A DNA stretch of 64,000 nucleotides from Glandiceps talaboti (taxonomy: Eukaryota > Hemichordata > Enteropneusta > Spengelidae). Under the pieces are notes generated by a model. The model did no database searches and was not told the origin of the DNA. It was given only the letters and a program-made list of their open reading frames with translations. Below, in pieces: positions 51,475 to 64,000 of the stretch (position 1 is its first letter; every line of letters starts with the position of its first letter). Made by a program: the position numbers and the translations under genes. The stretch spans positions 24,971,676 to 25,035,675 of the forward strand of contig NC_135550.1 in assembly GCF_964340395.1 (NCBI RefSeq), written 5' to 3'.

Positions 51475-53224
51475 CTGGAAAAAAGAACAAATGAAAATTC
51501 CAAACTGTCTTTCGAATCTCTTAAACCATAAATGGTAAAGAAAAAAATTTAAAAAAATGTATTCAGCTGTGAGCTGTACGACTCGAATAATTTAAAATAT
51601 GAAAAATTCTAGTGACCCTGTTGTGCCACAATGAACGATTAACAACCGGAGAATCATTGTAAATATAGCCATGTAGATCCCCCTCTAAACAATATTCGTT
51701 TTTCTCGTTGATCGGTTCAACTTATTGACCAGAAGATTGTGACATTGTAATGATGTCTCTTCAATAATAAAAACCCTACTGATTGCATGTTTGTATGTAT
51801 TGGTTCTTGACCCATATTTTCCCATACATCTAAGTTTAGTTCAAGGTTATGCGTAGGATGCTATTTATTAAAAAAAAGAAAATGAATGAGAACCCGGTCG
51901 ATCCGTCAGTGGTACTTTCTGCAGAATGCCATGGTGTTAATCGGATGTGTTTGGATAGTTACATGCAGACTTTTGCCAATTGTGAGTATACCGTTGACGT
52001 CATCGCTTTCTAAAAAAAAAAGGTGAACCAGTTTGTATGATGTTGCATCCAGGTGACACGCAACGTGATGTAAAACTGCACGCACAAAATCTATTTAACC
52101 AGTAAAAGCCGTATCAAAATATTGTAATGTGCATGCGGTGAACGTTTTGACGACCAATGAACCAAAAATGCAAATGTTTAAGAACCTCTTTCGAATTTTA
52201 AACACATTGGGCGAAGAAGTCAATCGTGGCCGTTGGCTTAGTCGTGTTGCATTCTCGATTTCAAGTTTTTTAATAAGGTTTGCGAACATTCAGCTGAGAG
52301 TTTTAGGAAAACACGGATAACAAACAGAAGTATATCGGTATACTCTAACGGTTCGTCACTTTTCATGCATGTTCCGCCATGTATGCGTTGGCTATTATTT
52401 AAATCCACATCGCACCGTGTGTTACGATGGTAACTAACAAGTATTATTTTATACGCTAAACGAAAACCAACTTTCAAATGCAATAAAGTGTGACTTGAAA
52501 GAAACACTTGTTACTTAGCAATATTTAATTTGTCGTATCGAGCCGCGTCCAGACACGAACATTACTGCGATCGTTGCACACCAGCTCCGATTGACGTCTG
52601 ACCTTACTACAGTCATTTGCCAGCTTAGTAAGGTTATGCTGGTGTTTCTTTCGGTTCTATCTACAGTTTGCATTGACTTGCTAAGGATTTTAAGTCGGAC
52701 ATAAAGCTTCGTTTGAAGATAGCATACTTGGAAATATGAATGAATTATGAAGAAAAACGTCTATCAGCCGTAATGCTTGCACGAATGTCTATTTGTGGCA
52801 AAGGAAATGTGAAAAAGGGAGTTTTTTACATGTAACATCAAGAATTCGTCTATAAACTATACACTTTTTTTTATCTTGCTAAAAAGTGATGGTAACGGCC
52901 GCGAAGAGAAGTTTCGTTTATATGTGCCATGCAAGAAGAAAGTTGGACGGACGCATTTGCCAGTAAAATCACCAGTAAGAAAATCGTTGATACAACAAAA
53001 GTCAAGCTGTACGTACACGTACATGTAGAAATGGATAAGTTTGGATCTTGTGTGTGAAGTACACGCCGCGCCGTGATGAAAAGCTGACAAAATAGGTAGA
53101 CGAAAACTTTGGAAAATTCAGACTTTTCAAAGCATGTGTCGGCCTATATTTCACAAGATCGTCTCTCACATTCTGACAATAAGGAAAACGTTTTGGTATT
53201 GAAACAAGTACTTTGAAGCGAGTC

Positions 53225-53225
<1 letters not shown>
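51475..53225. other. Gene-free stretch
   Basis: Plus-strand 63-codon frame at 52129 (MHAVNVLTTNEPKMQMFKNL...) and overlapping minus frames are unsupported. Confidence 0.4.
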
Positions 53226-53227
<2 letters not shown>

Positions 53228-53255
<28 letters not shown>

Positions 53256-53330
53256 CATACATACATACATACATACATACATACATACATACATACATAC
53301 ATACATACATACATACATACATACATACAT
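53228..53330 (+). repeat. (CATA)n microsatellite
   Basis: About 26 units. Confidence 0.98.
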
Positions 53331-56300
53331 GCAAATTATAGTTACTGTTTCCGAATATTTTCATTTATACTAACAGTTTAAAAGACGTTCGATCCAAGCA
53401 TATTTTCTACATTATCTGAATTCGGTGCCAGGCAGGTACGGCGATTATATACCATTGTTTAGTCCTTCAAATATAGTTTTTTCTATGAAAAGGTATATTT
53501 CCAAACTGTAAGTGTTGGACTAAGGTAGGAAAATAGTAAAATATTTTCACTATTTTTTGTATGATATGGTCCAATTCAGTATTTAAAATAGTTTCTACTA
53601 TATATACCACAACTTGCATTGTTCTGGAACTGTTTGCCAATCTCGTTTCAGCAAGCAACGCCAACTAAGTAGATTTCGTTATTAACATCAAGGCTACGAA
53701 AATATGGGTGTTGCAGAATTCAAAATATATACAAATTTATACAGAAGCCTAGTTTAAGCATAGACCCTACGTGTAGGGTCTATGGTTTAAAGTATTGTTA
53801 GACCGAAAGCATGATAACAAATTTATGAATGCGTTCACCAGTACTAGTACGCCCAAGTCTTTCATGTTCTAAGTAATGGCAAAGTGGAAACACACACTTT
53901 ACCGTTATGTTTAATTCGAATCAAACTTCTTGAAAGAGTATACTGACATGAGAAACTAGTCAAAGTTGCACTCATCATTTACTGTAGACGAAACATTTTC
54001 TCCACTTAACATGTTTGAAAAGGGAGACATTTATTTACCAAACAAGCATCGTCGCAAACCACGGCCTCTTTTACGGCACCGTCCAAAACGCAGCGGAAGA
54101 AACTAACAGCTCTTTTTCGAGAAATGCCAAATAAGTTGGTACATTTCACTTTTATTCTAGATGAAAATGATAGAATTAATGCTCGTTTGTGAAGTGATGT
54201 CCAAATGTGCGTCTCATAATGATAGCACTTTTACGACTTTAAACACAAATCTTCTTACAATTTCACATACGTTCGTTCGTTCGTTGGATAATGGTTAAGT
54301 TTGGTATCGTTTAATAATACACAACACTATATACCACATGGCGCTATCAAAATTCTATCGACCATTTGACCACAGACAAACCATTTTAATTTTGGCATAT
54401 TACTGTTGTTTTGTCTTAGTGCCAAGTCCTTTTTTTCAGAAATTATTCTGTAAAAGAAAATCTAGCTATAGATATTATGCTGTATTCCAATATTATATGT
54501 ACTCTGTGTTAACGTGCGATCTGATACTAAAGTTTGCGAGTCACATAATTCCAAGCAGTGACACTTGCCGACTTCCGGCGTGGGATAGTAGTATTTTGAC
54601 TGATATGGAATGTATACCATAAACTGTTTACCGTTGACGAACAATATACAGTGTGATGATCTATTTTTGAATAGCAAAAATGTTTAAAACAGGTATACGA
54701 ACAAGCTGAAATGATATCAACTACACCACACAGCATTGGATGAACAATCACTCGCAAAAGAAACTACAATTAGCATTTATTTGTCCTTGCCGAATATGAG
54801 TATTTTTTGGCATTGGAAATATTGGTATTTAGTGGAGGTTTGAAGCAGGTATCTATACATGCCTGCAATGACTCAGTACCTAACCATTCATTTGCACTTC
54901 AAAATTCATTTATTATCATTGATGTCAAAATGAAATTACACACTGAATATTACAACAAAAGCGCCTCCTTCATTTCGAGGGTCAAGCATTATAAAACCCA
55001 CAGAATGGCGGGCTTCAACAGAACAAATGCGATTCAGACATCTCAAGAGTCTATTACAATTTAACTCCTCATTGTCAGTATGAAAAGATGGCTTTTTTCA
55101 GTCGTTTGTGGCCAAAAATAGTAACTCCTCAGTCTTTAGAAATAGGTCCATTTAGATAACAAATGTCGTACGGACTCTTGTACCAGTCAATACGATAGAT
55201 TTCCGCACCTGTTAACGAGAATAAAGATACAACAAGTTGACGACACTATACCTTCAACATTGTACTGTAAGAGATATAAGAGGTGTGTGGCGATTTATCA
55301 TTGAAGTAAAGTGATCATAGAACATAGAAAATCGGTTGTATGGCGTCTGGGTACAAATAACCCATGCTGAGTTTGATGTTTGGTTATAGGTACTTGGCAG
55401 TGGTCAATTTGTGACAAAACTATAGTAGACAACTTGTCAAATAGTCTGTTTCCGCTTCTTTCTCTTTCAAATTTCATTCTCATTTCTCTTTCGTTTCTTA
55501 GCATACATTTTACGCGAGGGGGGGGTCATATTTTATGTTGGTGAATTCGGAGTATTTTAACAAACAGAAAATCGACACAGATGTTGTGTATGATTATAAT
55601 AATGATAGGAATTCTCTGATTGTTCAAGTTTGCACATATGATACACTCCGTGAAAGACGACTTGTGTTTCCCAAACCCTTCCCCGACCCCATACAAACAA
55701 TTCAACTACGATACTATGCCAGTGACTTTCGTGTTTTTGTGAGAGGTATTCTGCTTTAAGACATATTTTCAATCTCGTTCTACAATATGCTATATACTGA
55801 TTTGAGGTTATATCAAGGAACTTCACACTTCTCATCTACGTAATGACATATTTCTATGGCAACAGAACATTATCAATTATATATGCCACCTATCTCATTT
55901 TTCTGTTCATTCACGGAAACTGTTGCAGTCGAGGCGTTACTTTGTTTCCATGACATCTACACAAGAAAGCTACAAGATTTCAAAAGCTCGACTTGTCTAT
56001 TCATTACTTTGCAGTCAATATTAAAGTATTGCCACAATATTTGACTTTAAAAAAAAGTAATGTGATTGCACCTCACTACTTGTGGACTATATCGAATTAA
56101 AAGATGACTGTGGTGTTGTAAGTACAGCTGTAGGTTTATGTAGTGGGTCAATTTCTTTAATACCACATTTTACATTATGGTAGCATTTTCATCTACATTT
56201 GATCTCATCATGAGGGCATCACAGTGATGGGTCGGTTGGCTGGTTTAGAATTAGAAAATCAAATCAAACAATACATCACTTCTGAGTCTATATGCAATCT

Positions 56301-58255
56301 TGTAGTAAGTATGCTTTTTGGCTTCTCATTCAGGAAATGTTCTCGGTCACTTCAAAGTTTTTTTAACTGTCGGAGTAAAATACTCGACGCTTGTTGGGTC
56401 TTGACAAAACTAAAAATAGAGTCGCATCTGATAATACTGAAACCCTCTAAACTCGAGAGTGGTTTGATTGACATAAAAACTATTATCAAAGATAGAATAC
56501 AAAGGAGTAAGGTCTACTAACTGATTCGGCACATCATCTTTGTATAAGTAGTCTACATTATTCGATTCGGTCTAAACAAAGATGATGGTTGTACTTATAC
56601 CGAGGGGGTTTGTTGTCAGTAAATATATTTTTTTTAAATCGACAGTTTGTAAACGAATCCTGAATGAGTCACGTTTGTTTCCTGGTACCATACTTTGTTT
56701 CCACAACAAAATTCACAGGTTCCTATTGACCTAAAAGCAGTCATCGGAAACAAGTTGTGTCCTTTGTTCCAGATTCTTCTCTGTACGGCGATACTCATGT
56801 CCTCAAACACAGCACTTAATGTGTTGTTGTAATGAGGAGGTTCGTGTAAGCATTAAAGACAGATTCATTTATATCAGTCACTTTTCCTTGATTCTCAAAA
56901 AAAAATAGACTTTGTGTACTAGAGCAAGGTCTGCTTTCATCGCATTAGTAGTACTTTTATTAGCAGAATTCAGCCAATTTCACTTAGAAAAGTTTTTTCC
57001 TTTTGAAATATTTCAACATGAACAATTGTTATGTTATCTCCAAAGCTCTAAATCATGTATGGATATAATTTGCAATATTTACATATTAATTTACATATTG
57101 TTCTAAAGATGAAAAGATGCACACACGTTTAGTTGGCGATTAAGAATAGGTTCACCCAACGTAAACAAAAAATTGCCGAAAATACTAAATACGTTTACTT
57201 CTATAGTTTGTGTATTTGTCTTTAACGATTGTGTTCTTTATATTCATATATTCTGATTTGAGGTTTTCCGTGGATTGCGGAGGGCCATTGCAACAGGGCA
57301 ATCAGGCCAATGATCACTAGCAACATTAGATACAAACTGAACATATCATAAAAGACTGTCTCAGCTCATAAAAAAAAAGTAAAATAGAATTTGAATATGT
57401 ATTTTGGTGTGGACAGTTTACAATTTCTCAAAACAGAGTAGAAAACAGTTGCATGTGCATTTAATATAAGAATTTTGAAGGATTTACACGTTTAAAGGCA
57501 GTGAAATATCTTACTAAATCAAACCTTCATCAACGTTTTTCCTGGTTCTACCGATGAAACGTGTAATGAGTTGTTTGTATTGAATAGGACTGGTGGTGGT
57601 TAACCCTAAACAAGGGGATTGTGTTATAACGAAAATTGACGTGACAGTTACGGGAAAGGGAAGTTTAAAAAGTAGTAATAAAATCCAGTTGAAATATTAG
57701 AACAATAACACAGTAATGTTGGCCACTAGTTGCTAATATGAAATGGTCAGAAGAAACCTAAGGCAGCGTCATTGACTGAAACGAAATCCCTGACAAGGAG
57801 GTCCTTTTTAACTCCAATATGGAACACCCTTTCATGGTTTCACCCACGGACTTTGTTGCTTGGGTGGTCTAACATCGTAATATAGGCTAACCCGATTTTG
57901 TTACGCCTTCTGTAAGACTCTGACAAGTGATTTCTTGTTGGCAAGTAACTTGCCTCGACGTGGCAGTACAAAAACCCATCAATAATATGGGTGACACTCT
58001 ATATGACGTGGTCCTTCCCGTGTGATCAAGCGTGCTCTAGTGTAGTGGTTCATCATTACATACAGTTGCATTAGTAGTTTTACTTCGGGGGACGTAGGGT
58101 TTCGATTCTGTCGGTACATGTAGGTGAAGCGGGGGGGGGGGGGTGAATCGAGCTGAGGTTAACAGGTGGTACAAATGTTAGTTAGTTCGAACGAACGCAG
58201 TTCTTATCTCCTGTATGTCATATAGCAAGTGGTAGTTTTTACAAGACGGTCCATC
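53331..58255. other. Gene-free stretch with a small palindrome
   Basis: Holds the perfect palindrome CATAGACCCTAC-GT-GTAGGGTCTATG at 53759-53784 and a G-run at 58129-58143. Frames of 60-98 codons at 54338, 54807, 55535 and 56224 have no domain or splice support. Confidence 0.4.
53759..53784. repeat. Perfect 26-bp palindrome
   Basis: CATAGACCCTAC and GTAGGGTCTATG with no unpaired bases other than a GT at the centre. A related palindrome (ACCCTACACGAGTAGGGTCCATG) lies near 19041. Confidence 0.9.
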
Positions 58256-58340
58256 CTTGCAGTACTACGACTTTAATAAAAGATTTGAAGCCAAGTATGT
58301 TTCTTGTAACATTGCAGCAGACAGAAGTTTTGCCAAGATT

Positions 58341-58703
58341 ATGACAAGCATGACACACAACGGAAGAAGCAAAATCACCTGGTCTACGTCGGCATTGTTT
58401 TTTCCAATAGACCCCTCGCGGAATCATTTAGCGAAACCGTTTGGAAACAAATTGAGTTGTTTGCAATTTCTTGCTTACAGTTTTCAGTCAAGACAACAAA
58501 TGACCATTATTAGTTTTCTATTCATTGCTACAAGTCTTTTGTGCTGTTATTGGTTATTCAGATCGTTACATTTGACACGGCACCGTTACAAGTTAACAGA
58601 TTTCACTCGTGAAGCTACAGGGCTGAGTGCAAACAAACGTGCCGAATCCCTACAAGACTTGTATGCTTTGGTCATAACCTTACACAGGCATGAATTTAGG
58701 TGA
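58341..58703 (+). CDS. Hypothetical open frame with one hydrophobic segment
   Basis: From the first ATG, 120 codons: MTSMTHNGRSKITWSTSALF ... MTIISFLFIATSLLCCYWLF ... HEFR. One strongly hydrophobic stretch could be a membrane helix. It is the longest non-repetitive frame in the right half. The frame is open 5' to an acceptor-like CCATCCTTGCAG at 58260. No family recognised; it may be chance. Confidence 0.2.
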   Translation: MTSMTHNGRSKITWSTSALFFPIDPSRNHLAKPFGNKLSCLQFLAYSFQSRQQMTIISFLFIATSLLCCYWLFRSLHLTRHRYKLTDFTREATGLSANKRAESLQDLYALVITLHRHEFR

Positions 58704-60833
<2,130 letters not shown>

Positions 60834-60859
60834 GTTTTTTTTGTGTGTGTGTGTGTGAA

Positions 60860-62455
60860 CATGAATTATAAAATACAAGGTACAAACAGTAAAAGAGGTG
60901 TAATTAAAACCAAAAATACAAATCATAGTTAAGAACAGAATTAAGCCATGAATGTGGATGAAATGATGTGAATGAATAAAATTACCATTAATTTGCAGTT
61001 AGAAAGGTAGTTCTCACCCTATAGCTTTTCCTTGAAATGACAAACTAAGCGTTGATGTGAAAGGTAAATCAATGTCAATACCAGTACGTATACCAATCTC
61101 TATATACATTCCATGCTGATCTAACTCAGTATGACAATATTTGACTGTTCAATACTCTACTCAGATTTCAGCATACAGTGTTTTAAGGTGTGTCCTTTGT
61201 GCATATAACACACCCTTACATAAATGGCAGTGTTGGCCGTTGAAATTTGGTACTAGTAAAATGACACTTCGAAAAACGATCATATCACCGACATAAACGG
61301 CGAACAATTTCCTCACATGTAAAAGATATATACAGCAACAAGCAATGACTGACAGGTGATAATTAGTCTAGCTCGGAGACAACAGTTTTCACTGCTCTTT
61401 ATTCCGTTCTCAGATACTTTATAGAGATTTTCAAATTTCCACTGTGACGCTGATGGTGTGCGGGGGTGGGGTGGGGTGGCAGACCATATCTGAACGTTCA
61501 CAGTATTGCTTTCCTTTTATATGAAATATTAATTATCAATCTGTTCATTGAAACACATTTGATCATTATTATAAAAGAGTGGAGCTGTAACATCACATTT
61601 AGATCAGTTAAATTGGATGACATCATTGTATTAAAGGTTCACCAAGAAACTGTACCATAGTACAGGAACTAAATTCACACCATGAAAACAAAGTTATCTT
61701 ATTTACATGATTTTTATACTCACTTTTTCAGGCACAATTTGATATCAATGTGGGTTTTATGTAATATGTCTTTATTTGGATAAACACTGTGTCTCAAGTT
61801 AGACGAGTGTAAAAAGTTGGTCTTGTGATTGCATATTTGACTCGTTCAACTTCTAGTGATTTATAATTTTTGTCTGTATCGCTCACATCCTTACCACAAT
61901 AAATGACAATGAACGGTATTGCTTGACTTGTTGGCACATATAGTATTAGATTATTAGTCATTCAAATTATCTTTAAGTATAACTTTTTATTTATGTTGGT
62001 AAAAGTTTTCTTCATAGTAATCGTGTGTTTTCTTTGAAATAAGTCATCTTACAGTTTTCACATAAAACCCTGAATGTTCATTTTCAAAGGACCCTGTATA
62101 CGAGACATTATATTTTTGTTATCATATTTTTGTCTCAGACCGGCCTCAGTGTTCTTATGTATAAATGCAGTAGTGCTTATGGAATTTCTTGGATACCTAT
62201 CTGAACAGACTTTGCACTTTTTCTTCAACCCTTCAAATATAAGTATAATTTTATCTATTAACTTATCTAAATTCTATTCAAAATAAGTTTTCCTTTGCAA
62301 GAACTTTGGGTACTGTTCAAATTGTTTTACTATATGTACCTGTTTATTGTGTATTTTTTTTATAAATGTAAATATTGTATATTTTACTGTATCTTGACAA
62401 TGTGTTCGAAGAGCGCTTGGCTCAACAACTTATCAATAATTTCAAATAAAGTTTA
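60860..62455. other. Gene-free stretch
   Basis: AT-rich unique sequence. Nothing recognised. Confidence 0.45.
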
Positions 62456-62513
62456 ATGATGGTGATGGTGGTGGTGGTGGTGGTGGTGGTGGTGGTGGTG
62501 GTGATGATGATAT

Positions 62514-62557
<44 letters not shown>
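62456..62557 (+). repeat. (GGT)n-(GAT)n trinucleotide array
   Basis: About 13 GGT units and about 16 GAT units. No flanking open frame makes it a coding repeat. Confidence 0.97.
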
Positions 62558-62559
<2 letters not shown>

Positions 62560-63089
62560 TCATTTTTATAATCTGTTGTTTTAAAATCAACAACCCAGGT
62601 TTGCTCAAATATTGAAACTGGTTGATCTTTTTTTTTTAGATGAAGTCTTCCTCACCAAAGAGTCATCGTGTCAAAAAAAAATCAATAATAACTCATAAAG
62701 TTTGCGATGTAACATTTTTCTGGTTGAAAATAGTAAAATTTTGCGATTCTGTACCAGAAAAAGCGTCGGACGTCAGTGTGTCCTTATAACATTTGAACAA
62801 CATCAGATTAACTCTTGGGGATTTACAGACGGAGATCAAAATTGTTGAAGGGGAGTACATTTACTGAGTAGGAGATTAACATTCTGGTGATGTAAAGGTT
62901 ACAAAACATGAGCCGCAAAGTCTGAACTTTCCTAGCAACGAACGTCCATTAGGGAACAGAGAGAATGCACAGTGGTTAAAAGTAAAAATACCTGTTAACA
63001 ATAGAAGAGAATGGAGACTTTCAGGTGATTGGTAAAGTTAAACTTACTCCAGATAGACACCAAATGTCTCAAATAATTTGACGTCCGTG

Positions 63090-63720
63090 CCTTTGATAGG
63101 GGTTTAATGGCTTTAGACATTTGGACAATGGGGATTCATAGCAGACCCGGCTGCTAGTATTACACCTAGCCCACCTTGGTGAAAACAAACCCGACTCGGA
63201 AATGCTGGTTTGATGATGGAAAAAAATCACCTGACAAAACAGATTCGTGTTGTATTAGGAGAGCTCTCCTGTTGCTGTGGGGGTCAACCTAATGATGTAG
63301 ACTACTGTTCTGGGGGTCATTCTAATGATACAGACTGCGTTTTATCCTCCTCCGAATGGCGGGCATCTCACCTGTCTCCAAACTAGGGGCTTACATTCAA
63401 TGTGACAATATAGGGAACAATGGGATCTGCTGGTCAACACAAAGTGGCCACATTGGACCAATGTTATCAGGTATATATTTCAATGCCGGAGTAAACATTT
63501 TTCTGTGGCCCTAATGTACCTTCGGTGTAATTGAATCCCCACGCGGTTAATAGCCGGGGAATGGTGTAATTGCAGTTTATGGACATTTCGTGTTTGTCTA
63601 TATTGTCATAAGGTTAAAGCGGGAGGTCAAGCCAGGTAACATGGTGGTTGTTTCCACCAATGCACCGTGAGCGCCAACAGTAGCCAAAACAATGACTCGT
63701 GACAGGTTGGACAGTTACTG
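63090..63720. promoter_or_regulatory. Candidate conserved non-coding/regulatory region
   Basis: Less AT-rich and more complex than its surroundings, with no coding frame. Clustered binding-site-like words: palindromic CATTGGACCAATG (CCAAT type), TTATCAGG (GATA), AACAATGGG (SOX), TTTATGGAC (Cdx/Hox-like). Words this short occur by chance, so this is only a pointer. Confidence 0.18.
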
Positions 63721-64000
63721 ACTTTTCGAAATTGATGATAAACAAATAAAGTCTGTTAGCTACCTGAGAGAGTAGATACGCATTGAAAAGTAGATTGGGA
63801 CATTAAAAGGATGTAATTTCAAGACTCCAAGAATTTCAACTATACGAGGCATGTATGTGAGTAACGCGTGGGTTGTAACTGCACTCTTCGTTTGGCTATA
63901 TACTGTCAGGATAAGTAAAGCATGAAGTTGTTCTCTGCCTAGAAGAGGTTTTGATCACAAAACGGTGTATACAACATTCCCAGTGATGCGTCCAAAAGGG

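Overview
The window looks like nuclear DNA of an animal, probably a marine invertebrate. It is AT-rich and intron-rich, with many long simple-sequence arrays, GT-AG introns of roughly 0.3-14 kb, and abundant non-autonomous mobile elements. The only gene I can identify is an ion channel of a metazoan family. I cannot name the species. Amphioxus, hemichordates, brachiopods and molluscs all fit the repeat styles seen, and nothing decides between them. There is no sign of prokaryotic gene organisation, and almost every long open frame is a by-product of simple repeats.

The recognisable gene is a cyclic-nucleotide-gated (CNG) channel subunit on the minus strand. Fourteen exons can be placed between 27824 and 352. 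They encode an acidic N-terminus, S1 to S6, the pore and the start of the C-linker. The intron phases agree at every junction. The gene runs off the left edge, so the rest of the C-linker and the cyclic-nucleotide-binding domain are missing. The membrane core is A-type in sequence, but the selectivity filter reads T-T-I-G-G-T, where vertebrate CNGA subunits have T-T-I-G-E-T. Glycine at this position is otherwise a feature of CNGB subunits.

The rest of the window is mostly introns and intergenic DNA holding mobile and satellite-like sequence. (1) Two foldback elements (8761-10049 and 33610-36359) share the terminus TACGAAAGCCGT and subterminal arrays of a 7-bp unit (GACTTCY/AACTTCC). Both have candidate target-site duplications. 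The larger is built almost wholly of inverted tandem repeats. (2) Two copies of a sequence carrying a hammerhead-ribozyme core (42668-42708, and a 5'-truncated copy at 1629-1664) sit between (TA)n arrays, as expected of Penelope-like retroelements. (3) A tRNA-derived SINE lies at 22610-22975. (4) A tandem-core element with a GC-rich 3' hairpin at 17470-18425 resembles Helentron/HINE or 'pearl' elements. A diverged copy fills the inside of the first foldback element. (5) There are several palindromic MITE-like elements.

The right half (about 37-64 kb) is nearly gene-free. It has a few isolated exon-like segments with good splice sites (38245-38293, 39628-39697, 41515-41651, 51374-51474) that I cannot assign, and a 44-residue open frame with a signal-peptide-like start at 30663. 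No rRNA, convincing tRNA gene or CRISPR array was seen.
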